DNA of 64,000 bases from DATFFO01 sp963772815 (GCA_963772815.1 CAVYYV010000002.1:124001-188000); one strand, 5' to 3'. Positions 34,548 through 44,679 are shown, numbered from the stretch's first letter. The notes: generated by a model from the sequence alone, not told the origin. Translations and numbers: made by a program.

Positions 34548-35428
34548 GCCGCCGCCCGGACCAGCCAGCCCCGAGCCAGATCGCTGAACGCCCGGGGGAC
34601 TTCGAGCATGGCGATGTGCCCCACGTCGTCGAGGATCCGTATCTCCCAATCGGGGCGCAGGGACCCGACCCACTCTGCCGCCTGGTATGGCACGAGGCGA
34701 TCCTGCCTGCCCTGGACCAGCAGGGTGGGTGCCTGAATCTGGCTGATCATCCGGGCGAACGTGAGGCGACGCAGCAACATGGCGATGAGGGTGCGGGTGG
34801 CTTCGATGAACGCTTCGTCCCAGCCTCCCACCTCGACCCGCCGGCGAGCCAGGTCGACGTGCGCCTCGAGCACCTCGGTCGAGAGGCGTTGTGGCTGCGC
34901 GGCGCACAGATCGAGGGTGAACCGAACCGACTCCTCCGGCGTCATGGCAACACGCCGGCCGGCTACGGCAACCTTGGCGAGTCCCGGCACCAGGACCACT
35001 CCAAAGCCTGCCACCACCTTGGGATCGAGGGTGAGGTGACGAGGACGGGGAACGGCAGGGGAGATGAGCACCAGACCCTTGACGGTCTCGGGCGCCACCG
35101 CCGCCTGGGCCATGGCGATGGCACCACCCATCGAGTTGGCCACCACCAGCGCCGGCTGCTCTAGACCGGCCAGATACCGTCCCAGGACGGCCCGGTTGGA
35201 CTCGACCGAGGCCGAGCGACCCAGCGCTGGTGTGAGGCCGAAGCCGACCAGGTCGATCGCGGTCACGTGGCCCAGTGCCCGCAAATCCTCAGCACATGCC
35301 ACCCAGTTGACGTGAGAGCCGCCCAGTCCGTGCACGCACACGACCGGATTGCCCCGTCCGCCGAAGTCGGCCACGTGGACGGGGCCATCGGCCAGGTCCA
35401 TGAAACGAGAGCCAATGGGCTGAAGCAT
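34544..35428 (-). CDS. Alpha/beta-fold hydrolase
   Basis: A 294-residue alpha/beta hydrolase. The oxyanion region VVCVHGLGGSHVNW (about 29-42), nucleophile elbow VANSMGGAIAMA (Ser about 99), acid in LLVQGRQDRLVPY and His in LDDVGHIAMLE make a complete Ser-Asp-His triad. A helical cap lies between about 130 and 220. The substrate is unknown. ATG 35428 is preferred over the longer open frame because similarity to the family begins there. It is translationally coupled to surE. Confidence 0.85.
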   Translation of the reverse strand: MLQPIGSRFMDLADGPVHVADFGGRGNPVVCVHGLGGSHVNWVACAEDLRALGHVTAIDLVGFGLTPALGRSASVESNRAVLGRYLAGLEQPALVVANSMGGAIAMAQAAVAPETVKGLVLISPAVPRPRHLTLDPKVVAGFGVVLVPGLAKVAVAGRRVAMTPEESVRFTLDLCAAQPQRLSTEVLEAHVDLARRRVEVGGWDEAFIEATRTLIAMLLRRLTFARMISQIQAPTLLVQGRQDRLVPYQAAEWVGSLRPDWEIRILDDVGHIAMLEVPRAFSDLARGWLVRAAA

Positions 35429-35488
35429 TCCCAGGAGAGTAGATGGGCTTGCCACCGAATCATTCGAGCCGCCATCTACCCTGGTTGT

Positions 35489-35762
35489 GTGGCCAACGAC
35501 CGAGAGATCCTTCAGACCGCATCCGACCGCCTTCTGCGCGCCGTCGAGCGCGGCACCGGCACCAGCTTCGACGCCGAAGAAGTGGGGGTGTTGGGGGCGT
35601 CTCCTCCACGCCATCTCATCGGTGGCGCTGGGTACCGCCGCCGGACGCGAGGCCTGCGCCGTCTGCGGGCGGGCCGAGCACAAGCCCCAGGTGGTCGGCA
35701 CCTACCCCAAGCACGCCTATCAGAGGGCCATCCTGGTTCCGTTGGTGGAAAGCGAAGAGTGA
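35489..35762 (+). pseudogene. Small CxxC-containing hypothetical protein, frameshifted
   Basis: A GTG at 35489 opens a frame reading VANDREILQTASDRLLRAVERGTGTSFDAEEVGVLG, after which the sense continues in the next frame as RLLHAISSVALGTAAGREACAVCGRAEHKPQVVGTYPKH to the stop at 35762. The junction is a run of five G at 35593-35597; removing one G fuses both halves into an about 90-residue protein with a CAVCGR knuckle. I do not recognise the family. Its end overlaps the DUF402 gene start (GTGA), which supports it being a real gene. Confidence 0.55.
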
Positions 35763-36271
35763 GCCGGCCGGTCACGGTCCAGTACTTCAAGTATCCCGAC
35801 AGCCTCCACTGGCGCCACGAGCTCACCTACCTGGGCCAGGACGACTATGGCATCTGGCTAGGGACCCCGGTAGGCGCAGTGGTGCAGCGGGGGGTGGAGC
35901 CGCTTCGAACCATGACCCGCTACTTCGTTCAGCTCATAGCACCCGGGGCCTGGTGGAGTGCGCTCTTCAACGGCCCTAACCGCCAAGACCTCGACGTATA
36001 TGTCGACGTGGCGACACCTCCGACCTGGCCCAGTCCGGACCGGGTTGAGATGATCGATCTGGATCTCGACGTGGTCCGCCGGACGAACGGGACCGTCTAC
36101 GTCGACGACGAGGACGAGTTCGAGGAGCATCGGCTGAGTCTGGGCTATCCACCCGCGATGGCAGACACGGCCCGCACCGTGGCCGCCCGACTGGTCATCG
36201 CCCTGGAGAGCCGGCACCCACCCTTCGACGACACCGCCGCGCCGTGGCTGAAGATGGTGGCCGGCGAGTAG
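35759..36271 (+). CDS. DUF402 domain-containing protein
   Basis: A 170-residue protein of the DUF402/FomD-like family. Characteristic features are the aromatic-rich strands VQYFKYPDSLHWRHELTYLGQDDYGIWLG, TRYFVQLIAPGAWWSALFN, and the acidic pair DLDLDVVRRTNGTVYVDDEDEFEEHR, which in the family binds divalent metal near a phosphate substrate. The family includes nucleoside phosphohydrolases; the substrate here is unknown. GTG 35759 overlaps the preceding stop and is kept as start. Confidence 0.8.
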   Translation: MSRPVTVQYFKYPDSLHWRHELTYLGQDDYGIWLGTPVGAVVQRGVEPLRTMTRYFVQLIAPGAWWSALFNGPNRQDLDVYVDVATPPTWPSPDRVEMIDLDLDVVRRTNGTVYVDDEDEFEEHRLSLGYPPAMADTARTVAARLVIALESRHPPFDDTAAPWLKMVAGE

Positions 36272-36284
36272 GGCCCGCTGGTGC

Positions 36285-37883
36285 CTAGGCCAGGGAGACC
36301 AGATCCAGCATCGAGTCGTCGAAGAACGAGGTCTGACCCTCGGGCATGATGATCGCCCGCTCGGGACCGAGGCGAGCCACGAAGTCGGTGTCGTGGCTGA
36401 CCAGCACGATCGTGCCCTGATACTGGCCCAGCGCCGCCAGCAGCGCCTCCTTGGCCTGGGGATCGAGGTTGTTGGTGGGCTCGTCGAGCAACAGCACGTT
36501 GGGGCGGGACATGACCACCATGGCCAGGGCCAGCTTGGTTTTCTCGCCTCCGGACAGGGTGGCGGCGTCCTGTTCGATGCGGTCGGCCAGCAGAAAATGG
36601 CCCAGCACCGTCCTCAGCAGCTGGTCGGGTTGGTCACTCACCGAGCGGAGATGATCCAGCACCGACTTGCCGACCACGATCTGCTCGTGCTCCTGGGCGT
36701 AGTAGCCCAACGAGGCATTGTGGCCCAGCTCGACCGACCCCAGGTCAGCGTTCTCCACCCCCGCCAGGATGCGCAACAGCGTGGTCTTGCCCGCACCGTT
36801 GAGCCCCAAGATCAGTAGCCGCTCTCCCCGGTTCGTGTCGACCTCCACGTCGACGAACACCAGATTGTCCCCGTAGGCCTTGGCCAGGCCGCGGGCCAAG
36901 ATGGGAGTCCGGCCCGATGGCTCAGGCTGGGGAAACGCCACCGCCACCCCCTTTCCCCGTCGTTGCACCTCGACCAGCTCATGCTTCATTCGCTCCACAC
37001 GCGACTCCATCGATCGAGCCACCTTGGCCATCTTCTCGCTCGACCCCTTGAACCGGCGAATGTTCGACTCCAGCCGGGCGATCTCGTCGTCCTGGCGGCG
37101 CCTCTCCCTCTCCTTCTGCTCGCGCCGGCGCTCCCGCTCGGTCAGATAGTGGGTGTAGTTGCCCCGATAGGCGTCGACCTCGCCCGCTTCCAACGCCAGA
37201 ACGGAGGTGATGGCCTCGTCGAGCAGGGGAAGGTCGTGGCTGACCAGGAGGAGACCGCCCCGGTAGGACCTCAGATACTCGATCAACCATGCCTTGGCGT
37301 CGAGATCCAGATGGTTGGTAGGCTCGTCGAGGAGGAGTGTGTCGGTCTCGGCAAAGAGGATCCGCGCCAGTTCAACCCGCCGTCTCTGACCTCCCGACAT
37401 GGTGGCGATGGGCTGGAGGAGATCCCCCGACGCGATTCCGAGCGAAGCGGCCACTCTCTTCGCCTCGGCCTCGGCCACGAAACCACCCTTGGCCTCGAAC
37501 TCGTCGTGAAGCCGGCCGAAGCGGCGGATTGCCCCGTCCCGAGCCTCTCCTTCGAGACGTTCGATCTTGCGTCTGGTCTCCTCCATCTTGCGGAGTATTG
37601 CCCCGATCTGGCGGGCGGCCAGGATGCGCTCCAGGGCCGTCAGGTCCCCACGCTCGAGATCGGGCGGGTCGCTCTCCTGGGAGAAATAGCCCAGGTTGCC
37701 GGTGCGGACGATGGAGCCGGCTGCAGCCGGCAGATAGCCCACCAGGGTCTTGATCAGGGTCGACTTCCCTGCTCCGTTTCGGCCCACCAGCCCCACTTTG
37801 TCGCCCGGCTGCACGCTGAAGGAGACCCCGTCTATCAGAGTGACGGGGCCGACGTCGATACGGAGATCCTTGACGACGAACAC
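36285..37883 (-). CDS. ABC-F family ATP-binding protein
   Basis: A soluble duplicated ATPase of 532 residues without transmembrane domains. Walker A sites are GRNGAGKST (about 35) and GLNGAGKTT (about 352); signatures are MSGGQRRRVELARIL and LSGGEKTKLALAMVV; Walker B sites are TLLLDEPTNHLDLDA and VLLLDEPTNNLDPQA. A charged linker (about 245-310, RERRREQKERERRRQ) is the P-site tRNA interaction motif region of ABC-F proteins. These act on the ribosome in translation or antibiotic protection; which role applies here cannot be told. Confidence 0.9.
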   Translation of the reverse strand: MFVVKDLRIDVGPVTLIDGVSFSVQPGDKVGLVGRNGAGKSTLIKTLVGYLPAAAGSIVRTGNLGYFSQESDPPDLERGDLTALERILAARQIGAILRKMEETRRKIERLEGEARDGAIRRFGRLHDEFEAKGGFVAEAEAKRVAASLGIASGDLLQPIATMSGGQRRRVELARILFAETDTLLLDEPTNHLDLDAKAWLIEYLRSYRGGLLLVSHDLPLLDEAITSVLALEAGEVDAYRGNYTHYLTERERRREQKERERRRQDDEIARLESNIRRFKGSSEKMAKVARSMESRVERMKHELVEVQRRGKGVAVAFPQPEPSGRTPILARGLAKAYGDNLVFVDVEVDTNRGERLLILGLNGAGKTTLLRILAGVENADLGSVELGHNASLGYYAQEHEQIVVGKSVLDHLRSVSDQPDQLLRTVLGHFLLADRIEQDAATLSGGEKTKLALAMVVMSRPNVLLLDEPTNNLDPQAKEALLAALGQYQGTIVLVSHDTDFVARLGPERAIIMPEGQTSFFDDSMLDLVSLA

Positions 37884-37932
37884 GGCGGTCAGGTTATGGT
37901 CACGACCGGCGAAGCCGCTACCGCTTTAGCGC

Positions 37933-38682
37933 TCAGCGGTACTCGGGATTGTCGAAGTCCGAGCTGCAACCGGCATCCCATTCGCGCCTCTGATTCCCGT
38001 GGGCGGGTATGCCGCCCCGATCCTTGAGCATCCGCGCAACGTGGAGCAGGTTCCAGCTCATGAAAGTCGTGTTGCGGTTGGTGAAGTCGTTCTCGGGACC
38101 TCCCGATCCGGGATCGAGATAGGACGGCCCCGGGCCCGCCTCACCGATCCAACCTGCGTCCGCCTGGGGTGGAATGGCGAAGCCAAGATGCTGGAGAGAG
38201 TAGAGGATGTTCATCGAGCAGTGCTTTATGCCGTCCTCGTTGCCCGTGACGAGACAACCCCCGACGCGACCGTAATAGGCGTACTGGCCGTCGGCATTGA
38301 GGAGGCTGCTGTTGCCATAGAGCCGCTCGATCACCCGGGTGCAGACCGAGGACTTCTCCCCCAGCCAAATCGGCGTGCCCAGAACGAGGATGTCGGCGGC
38401 TATGACCAGGTCGAAGATTCCGGGCCAATCGTCGTGATCGAAACCGTGCTCGGTCATGTCGGGCCAAACCCCGGGCGGTATGTCGCGGTCGACGGCGCGA
38501 AAGAACTCCACGTCTACCCCCTGCTCCCTCATGATCTCCATGGACATCTCCATCATCCCCGCCGTGTGGGACAGCTCGGGCGTCCTCTTCAGCGTGCAAT
38601 TGATGAATACCGCGCGAAGGTCCGAGAAATCCCACCGGGACTGGGTTCCCAGCTGCTGCTGATACTGGTTTCGATTCGCCAC
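37933..38682 (-). CDS. Flavodoxin/NADPH-dependent FMN reductase-like protein
   Basis: A 249-residue flavodoxin-fold protein: strand and phosphate loop LRAVFINCTLKRTPELSHTAGMM (about 22-44), then DLVIAADILVLGTPIWLGEKSSVCTRVIERLYG (about 92-124), where TPIW contacts the flavin, and GGCLVTGNEDGIKHCSMNILYSLQHLGF. It probably reduces quinones or other small electrophiles with FMN. GTG 38682 is chosen because GGAGG lies at the right distance and similarity starts there. It has about 50 extra C-terminal residues compared with WrbA-like proteins. Confidence 0.78.
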   Translation of the reverse strand: MANRNQYQQQLGTQSRWDFSDLRAVFINCTLKRTPELSHTAGMMEMSMEIMREQGVDVEFFRAVDRDIPPGVWPDMTEHGFDHDDWPGIFDLVIAADILVLGTPIWLGEKSSVCTRVIERLYGNSSLLNADGQYAYYGRVGGCLVTGNEDGIKHCSMNILYSLQHLGFAIPPQADAGWIGEAGPGPSYLDPGSGGPENDFTNRNTTFMSWNLLHVARMLKDRGGIPAHGNQRREWDAGCSSDFDNPEYR

Positions 38683-38704
38683 GCGCCCTCCTCGAGTCGA
38701 GCGA

Positions 38705-39541
38705 TCAGAGCCCGGCGAACACGTCGCCTCGGTCGTCGGCGTCCACCGAGGTATGGACCCGGTAGAACGACTCCAGGCCCACCACTTCTTCGCGCATGTC
38801 CTCGTCGACACGCAGCATGAACCAGTCGTCGGGAATCTGACTTCTGTGAGCCCTCAGGGCCTTCAGCTTGGCGTCGATCCATTTCGAGGTGTCGATGAAC
38901 GTGAGCAACTCGTCGGGGGTCCCGCTCACCGAGGCCCGATCGAATTCCTCCTGGCTGATCTCACCTGCTGCCAGTCGCATCTCGGCGAACCGACGCCGGC
39001 GACTACGCGGCCACGACGACCAGTAGACCTTGGGGATCATCCACGGCGCCTCTTCCTCCCCCAGGGGATAGCGAGCCATGTCGGTGCTGGCCCAGACCGC
39101 GGCCAGGCCCACCCGATGCACCTGGATGTGGTCCGGATGCCCGTAGCCGCCATAGGGGTCGTAGATGGTCATGACGTCGGGGCGGAACCGGCGAATGTGG
39201 GAAATCACCTTGCCCACCGCCTCGTCGAAATCCGCCTGCCAGAACGAGCCCGGGTGAAAGTTCGAATCCTCGCCCATCATTCCCGAGTCGCGATAGCCCA
39301 GGAACTTCTGATGGCCCACGCCCAGGATCGCCATGGCATCGGCGATCTCCTCGGCCCGAACCTCGGCCAACCGGGGTCGGATGGCATCGGGGTCGTCGTA
39401 GTTGTGGATCTCACCCTCGGCCCCATCGGTGGCCGTCAGGACCATCGTGGGCCGTCCGTCAGAGGCGGCCTGGGCAAGCAGGCCCCCGGTCTGGATGACC
39501 TCGTCGTCGGGATGGGCGTGAAATGAGAGCAGGCCGGACAT
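38705..39541 (-). CDS. PIG-L deacetylase, mycothiol conjugate amidase/MshB-like
   Basis: Zinc-dependent N-acetyl-sugar deacetylase of 278 residues. The zinc motif FHAHPDDE (residues 6-13) and third ligand GYGHPDHIQVH (about 132-142) are clear, with GYRDSGMMG typical of the Mca/MshB branch. It would either make mycothiol (MshB) or cleave mycothiol S-conjugates (Mca); the length, close to 290, and the C-terminal region favour Mca. Either role fits an actinobacterium using mycothiol as thiol buffer. The divergent neighbour is a small SRPBCC protein. Confidence 0.85.
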   Translation of the reverse strand: MSGLLSFHAHPDDEVIQTGGLLAQAASDGRPTMVLTATDGAEGEIHNYDDPDAIRPRLAEVRAEEIADAMAILGVGHQKFLGYRDSGMMGEDSNFHPGSFWQADFDEAVGKVISHIRRFRPDVMTIYDPYGGYGHPDHIQVHRVGLAAVWASTDMARYPLGEEEAPWMIPKVYWSSWPRSRRRRFAEMRLAAGEISQEEFDRASVSGTPDELLTFIDTSKWIDAKLKALRAHRSQIPDDWFMLRVDEDMREEVVGLESFYRVHTSVDADDRGDVFAGL

Positions 39542-39608
39542 GGCTCACAAAGGTACCAGCACGGCACCACGACCTGAGATCGCTCTTCGCTCGGTAAGGT
39601 CCCTGGCG

Positions 39609-40046
39609 ATGCTCGAGAGTCGCCACCAACACCGGGCCACGACCAGCGCCTCGCTTGCCACGGTGTGGAACCGTCTCCAGGACCCGGCCACCTGGGCGAC
39701 GGTGGCCGGAGTCGACGGCACGAACGAGCACCGCTTCAACGGGTCGTCACTGGTGAGCTTCGGATTCCAGGCGATGATCGGTGGAGTTCCCTACCGGGGA
39801 AGGGCCCGGGTGGTCGAGTCCCAGCCTCACACCTCCATGACCTTGTCCATCAAGTCGAGCGAGGTCCTCGGGACGATAACCGTCAGCCCGATGACCACAC
39901 CGTCCGGCGTCGAGGTCGACGTCACCATGGTGATGCGTCCGGCGGGAATGCTGGGAGCGGTGGCGTTCCCCGTGGTGACGGCCGCCGTCTCGCGCAACTT
40001 CACCGATTCAGTGGAACGTCTGGCGGCAGAGTTGAGCGAAGACTGA
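39609..40046 (+). CDS. SRPBCC-fold (START-like) protein
   Basis: A 145-residue protein of the SRPBCC/polyketide cyclase-like fold: N-terminal strand and helices with SASLATVWNRLQDPATWATVAGVDG, central strands, and a long C-terminal helix FPVVTAAVSRNFTDSVERLAAEL. These bind hydrophobic ligands; no specific function can be assigned. ATG 39609 is preferred to an upstream start at 39540 because the upstream 23 residues overlap the divergent gene's leader and show no fold features. Confidence 0.7.
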   Translation: MLESRHQHRATTSASLATVWNRLQDPATWATVAGVDGTNEHRFNGSSLVSFGFQAMIGGVPYRGRARVVESQPHTSMTLSIKSSEVLGTITVSPMTTPSGVEVDVTMVMRPAGMLGAVAFPVVTAAVSRNFTDSVERLAAELSED

Positions 40047-40051
40047 CCCGA

Positions 40052-40324
40052 TCACCAGCCGGCCACGACCCTTCGGGCTCGGGCCGGGTCGATCCCCTCC
40101 AACAGAACCTGCTTGTGGCGACCCGTGGTGCCCGCGAGCAGCCTCGCACGGCATCCGAAAGCGCCCGCCAACACCCGTATCAGCTCTGCGTTGGCACGCC
40201 CGGCCTCCGGTGGGGACGAGACGCGCACCTTGAGAGATGAGCCGTGTATCCCGCTGATCTCTGACCTGGAAGCACCCGGAACCACCCAGCAGGAGATGAC
40301 CGCTCCGTCGGGATGAGCCCCCAC
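40052..40324 (-). CDS. DUF167 (YggU-family) protein
   Basis: A 90-residue YggU/DUF167 protein: WVVPGASRSEISGIHGSSLKVRVSSPPEAGRANAELIRVLAGAFG is the family signature (KVRVxxPPxxGxAN). The function of this widespread family is unknown. It follows atpC by 13 bp on the same strand and is probably the last gene transcribed with the ATP synthase operon. Confidence 0.88.
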   Translation of the reverse strand: MGAHPDGAVISCWVVPGASRSEISGIHGSSLKVRVSSPPEAGRANAELIRVLAGAFGCRARLLAGTTGRHKQVLLEGIDPARARRVVAGW

Positions 40325-40337
40325 CAGCCGGTCGTCG

Positions 40338-40706
40338 CTAACCGCTTTCCTCCACCGGGCTCTCGGCGGACGCCTCCAGCTCCTGTTCGGCGGCCTCCAG
40401 CTCGGCCAACTCTTCGGCCAGACGGGCCGCCTCGTCCTTGCCCCCTTGGGCCACCGTGGCCCGATCGGTGAGCAGCGTCACCTGGTTGTCCAGGACCTGG
40501 AGGAAGCCTCCGTGCACACCGATCGTGGTGCGGTCGCTGCCCGACCGGACCACCACCGCTCCCGTCTCCAGTGCGCCCATGACCGACTCGTGATCGGCCA
40601 GGATCCCGATCTCCCCGTCGGGGGTGCGGGCAATGACGTAGTCCGCCTCGCCCGACCAGATCGTCCCCTCGGGCGAGACCACGTCCACCTGGAAGCTCTT
40701 AGCCAT
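40338..40706 (-). CDS. atpC: ATP synthase F1 epsilon subunit
   Basis: Epsilon subunit of the central stalk, 122 residues, intact. The N-terminal beta sandwich shows FQVDVVSPEGTIWSGEADYVIARTPDGEIGILADHESVMGALETGAV, and the C-terminal part is a helical pair rich in Glu and Ala. It couples rotation to catalysis and can inhibit hydrolysis. It is the last subunit gene of the operon and, unlike its upstream neighbours, has no frameshift. Confidence 0.93.
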   Translation of the reverse strand: MAKSFQVDVVSPEGTIWSGEADYVIARTPDGEIGILADHESVMGALETGAVVVRSGSDRTTIGVHGGFLQVLDNQVTLLTDRATVAQGGKDEAARLAEELAELEAAEQELEASAESPVEESG

Positions 40707-40736
40707 CGCTTCTCCCCGTTCGGTAGAGGGCGGGGG

Positions 40737-42174
40737 TCACGCCGCCTCGCCCTCCTTGGCGATCTCGGCCGCCTTGCGTTCGACGTCCTCGTCGGCCGCC
40801 CACCATGTAGAAGGCCTGCTCGGGGAACTCGTCCATCTCACCGTCGATGACGGCCTTGAAGGAGCTGATGGTCTCCTCGAGCGGAGTGTAAATGCCCGCC
40901 TGACCGGTGAACTTCTCGGCCACGAACATGGGCTGGGCCAGAAAGCGCTGGATGCGTCGGGCCCGGCCCACCACCAGTTTGTCCTCTTCGGAGAGCTCGT
41001 CCACGCCGAGGATGGCGATGATGTCCTGAAGATCCTTGAACCGCTGCAGGATCCGCTGCACCTCGGTCGCCACGAAGTAATGCTCCTCACCGATCAGCTG
41101 TGGGTCGAGAGCCCGGCTGGTGGAATCGAGCGGGTCGACTGCCGGGTAGATACCCAGGGCGGTCAGCGGGCCTGCTCAATACAGTGGTGGCGTCGAGATG
41201 GGCGAAGGCAGTGTGGGGCGCCGGGTCGGTGATGTCGTCGGCGGGGACATAGATCGCCTGCAGGGAGGTGATCGACTTGCCCTTCAGTGAGGTGATTCTC
41301 TCCTGGAGGAAGCCCATCTCGTCGGCCAGCGTGGGCTGGTAGCCCACCTCTGAGGGCATGCGACCCAGCAGGGTCGACACCTCTGAGCCGGCCTGCGTAA
41401 AACGGAAGATGTTGTCGATGAACAAGAGCACGTCCTGGTTCTGCTCGTCCCGGAAGTACTCGGCCATGGTCAGGGCCGACAGGGCCACCCGAAACGCACC
41501 CCGGGCGGCTCGTCCATCTGGCCAAAGACCAAGGCGGTCTTGTCCAGCACCTCGGCCTCTTCCATCTCCAGGAAGAGATCTGTCCCTTCACGGGTGCGCT
41601 CGCCCACTCCGGCGAACACCGAGACACCGCCGTGCTGGCCCGCCACCCGGTTGATCATCTCCTGGATGAGGACCGTCTTGCCTACTCCGGCTCCGCCGAA
41701 GAGGCCGATCTTGCCGCCCTCCAGATAGGGCGAGACCAGGTCGAGCACCTTGATCCCGGTCTCGAACACCTTGCGCTGGGGCTCCACGTCCTCGAAGAGG
41801 GGCGGGTCGCGGTGGATCGGCCAGCACTCGCTCGCCAAACTCTTGGTCGGGAGCATCGAGGGACTCGCCCAACACGTTGAAGATGTGGCCCAAGACCTGG
41901 TTGCCGACCGGAACGGTTATCGGCCCGCCGGTGTTGACGACCGGTGCCCCTCGGGTCAGGCCGTCGGTGGGCGCCATGGCGATGGCGCGAACCTTGTTGT
42001 CGCCCAGGTGCTGGGCAACCTCCGCCACCACATGGTGCGTCTCGCCGCTCAACTCGAACTCGAACTCCACCGCAAAGAGGACTTCGGGCAACTCATCGGG
42101 TGGGAACTCGATGTCGACCACCGGGCCGGCAACCTTGACGATCCGGCCGGGTGCTGAGCTTGCTTCTCTGTCAT
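40737..42174 (-). pseudogene. atpD: ATP synthase F1 beta subunit, five frameshifts as sequenced
   Basis: Catalytic beta subunit. All key parts are present but in different frames: RIVKVAGPVVDIEF, Walker A GGAGVGKTVLI, ALTMAEYFRDEQNQDVLLFIDNIFRF, and DELSEEDKLVVGRARRIQRFLAQPMF. Shifts lie near 42149-42151 (base missing in a G-run), 41822-41850 (extra), about 41493 (missing), 41163-41178 (extra) and 40799-40804 (extra). Undoing them gives one protein of about 478 residues from ATG 42174 to the TGA at 40737; the net length modulo 3 agrees. No active-site change is seen, so consensus error is likelier than decay. Confidence 0.9.
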
Positions 42175-42198
42175 TGTCGTATCTCGCTCCTCGGTCTG

Positions 42199-43072
42199 CT
42201 ATTCGGCCAGCGCCTCGGCGCCGCCCACGATCTCGGTGATGGCTGTGGTGATCTCGGCCTGCCGGGCTCGGTTGGCCTGCACCCTCAGGACCCGGATCAA
42301 CTCCTCGGCGTTGTCGGTGGCGGCCTTCATCGCCCTCCTCCGGGCGGAGTGCTCCGATGCCGAGGACTCCAGCAGCATGCTGAAGACCGTCGCCTCCACG
42401 TACTTGGGTAGAAGCCTATCGAGGATCTCCTCCGGCGAAGGCTCGAACTCGTACGACACCGGGGCCTTGTCCTCGGATCCGTCCGGCGGGACGATGGGGA
42501 GCAGATCGAAGACCGTGGGGACCTGGTTCAAGGCTGACTGGAAGGTGGTGAAGTAGGCCTCGAGCTTGTCGATCTCCAGGGAGGCGTAGGCATCCATGAT
42601 CGTGTTGGCGATCGACCGGGCGTCTCCATAACCGGGGGTGTCTGTGACTCCCGAGCCAGGACCGCTCGATCCGATAGCCCCGGTAGCGGAAATACGACTG
42701 GGCCTTCTTGCCCACTACGTAGAGCGCCACGTCGTGACCGGCGTTGCGTTGGTCGACGATGGCGTGCTCGGCCATGCGAATGATGTTCGTTGCGAAGGCG
42801 CCAGCCAGGCCCCGGTCGGAGGCGATGACCAGCACGCCCACCATCTGGATCGACCGCTGCTCCAGCAACAGATGGGAGGCTCCCGCCGACGTGCCGCCGA
42901 TGTTCTCGATCACCTCGACCAGCTTGGCGGTATAGGGCTTGGAAGCGTTGACCCGGGCGATGGCCCGGGGGATGCGGGAGGCGGCGATCAGCTCGAACGA
43001 GCGGGTGATCTTCTTGGTCGACTCGATGCTTCGTATACGACGACGCGTATCGCGGAGGGCGGCACTGGGCAT
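42199..43072 (-). pseudogene. atpG: ATP synthase F1 gamma subunit, one frameshift
   Basis: Central stalk gamma subunit. The N-terminal half MPSAALRDTRRRIRSIESTKKITRSFELIAASRI (from 43072) and the C-terminal half ending SARRRAMKAATDNAEELIRVLRVQANRARQAEITTAITEIVGGAEALAE are both typical. They join after SWLG near 42647-42655, where one base is extra; without it the text continues VTDTPGYGDARSIANTIMDAY. The restored protein is about 290 residues, normal for the family. Confidence 0.9.
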
Positions 43073-43116
43073 CTAGACCACCCGATCGATCGGATCGACA
43101 TACAACCGCAAGCGGG

Positions 43117-44647
43117 TCACTCCTCGCTCTGTGAGAACGTCTCGCCGAAGTCGGAGATGGCGCTCTTCAGGGCATTGGTATCGGCGATCTCGCCGGTGGA
43201 GTGGATCCCTTCCAGGATGCCGCTGTGCCGGGTGCGCATGTAATCGCGCAGTCCTCGCTCGAAGCGCTGAACATCGTCCACCTCGACATCGTCCAACAGG
43301 CCCTCGGTGACGGCGAAGATGACCAACACCTGTTCCTCGACGGGGACGGGCCGGTACTGGGGCTGCTTCAGAACCTCGACCACCCGACGACCCCGCTCCA
43401 GCTGGGCCAGGGAGGCAGCATCGAGATCGGAGCCGAACTCGGCGAACGCGGCCAGGTCTCGGTACTGGGCGAGATTGAGTCGCAAAGGCCCGGCGATCTT
43501 CTTCATCGCCTTGATCTGCGCATCGCCGCCGACCCGCGAGACCGACGTCCCGGCGTTGACTGCTGGGCGAACGCCCTGATAGAAGAGGTCGGTCTCCAGG
43601 AACACCTGACCGTCGGTGATGGAGATGACATTGGTGGGGATGTAGGCGGAGATGTCGTTGGCCTTGGTCTCGATCACGGGAAGGCCGGTGAGCGAACCTC
43701 CTCCCAGCTCGTCCGAGAGCTTGGCGCAACGCTCCAGGAGGCGGGAGTGGAGGTAGAACACGTCTCCCGGGTAGGCCTCACGCCCGGGCGGTCGCCGCAG
43801 CAGCAGCGAGATCTCCCGATAAGCGATGGCCTGCTTTGTGAGGTCGTCGAACATGACCAGGGCGTGCTGGCCCTTGTACATCCAGTACTGGCCCATGGCG
43901 GAACCGGCGTAAGGGGCGTAAATCTGTAGCGCGGGGCGAATCGGAGGCGGTTGCGCTCACCACCACCGTGTACTCCATGGCCCCGTGTTCGGTGAGCACG
44001 TCCACCACCTCGGCCACGGTGGAGGCCTTCTGGCCAATGGCCACGTAGACACACTTGACTTCCTGGTCCGTGCCCTCGTACTGCTTCTGATTGATGATGG
44101 TGTCGACGAGGAGGGCGGTCTTCCCGGTCTGGCGGTCGCCGATGATCAGCTGGCGCTGCCCCCGCCCGATAGGGGTCATGGAGTCGATTGCCTTGATGCC
44201 GGTCTGGAGGGGCTCTTTGACGGGCTGGCGCTGCACGACCGACGGGGCCTGGGTCTCGAGGAGGCGGCGTCTCGCTGGTCTCGATCGGGCCCTTGCCGTC
44301 GATGGGGTTGCCCAAGGGTCGATCACTCGGCCCAACAGGGCGTCGCCGACCGGGACCGAGAACACGTGGCCGGTCTGCTGGACCGGTCGCCTTCCTGGAT
44401 GGTGACGCCTCGCCCATGATCACCACACCGAGGTCGATCTCGTTGATGTTGAGTGTGACGCCGGTGAGCCCGCCGGGAACTCGAGCAACTCGCAGGCAGC
44501 GCGGACGGGAAGCCCGGTGACACGGGCGACGCCGTCGGCGACCGAGGTGACATAGCCCACCGTCTCCTTTGACCGGGCGCCCAGCCCTCCAGGTTCTTGC
44601 GCAGCGATGCGGTGATGTCGTCGGCGGTGATGCGTCAAGTCGGCCAT
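43117..44647 (-). pseudogene. atpA: ATP synthase F1 alpha subunit, eight frameshifts
   Basis: Regulatory alpha subunit. Reassembled order: MADLTITADDITASLRKNLEGW from ATG 44647, KETVGYVTSVADGVARVTGLP, LTGVTLNINEIDLGVVIMGE, VTIQEGD, FSVPVGDALLGRVIDPLGNPIDGKGPIETSE, GDRQTGKTALLVDTIINQ (Walker A), ALQIYAPYAGSAMGQ and the clean C-terminal 250 residues (LLLRRPPGREAYPGDVFYLHSRLLER). Shifts lie near 44631-44638, 44569-44577, 44475-44477, 44412, 44381-44385, 44317-44322, 44262-44275 and 43933-43936 (an extra base in a G-run). Their signs sum to the observed length modulo 3. No conserved residue appears lost. Confidence 0.9.
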
Positions 44648-44679
44648 TGGTGTCAGCTCCAGGAAGACTGGAGGGTTGC

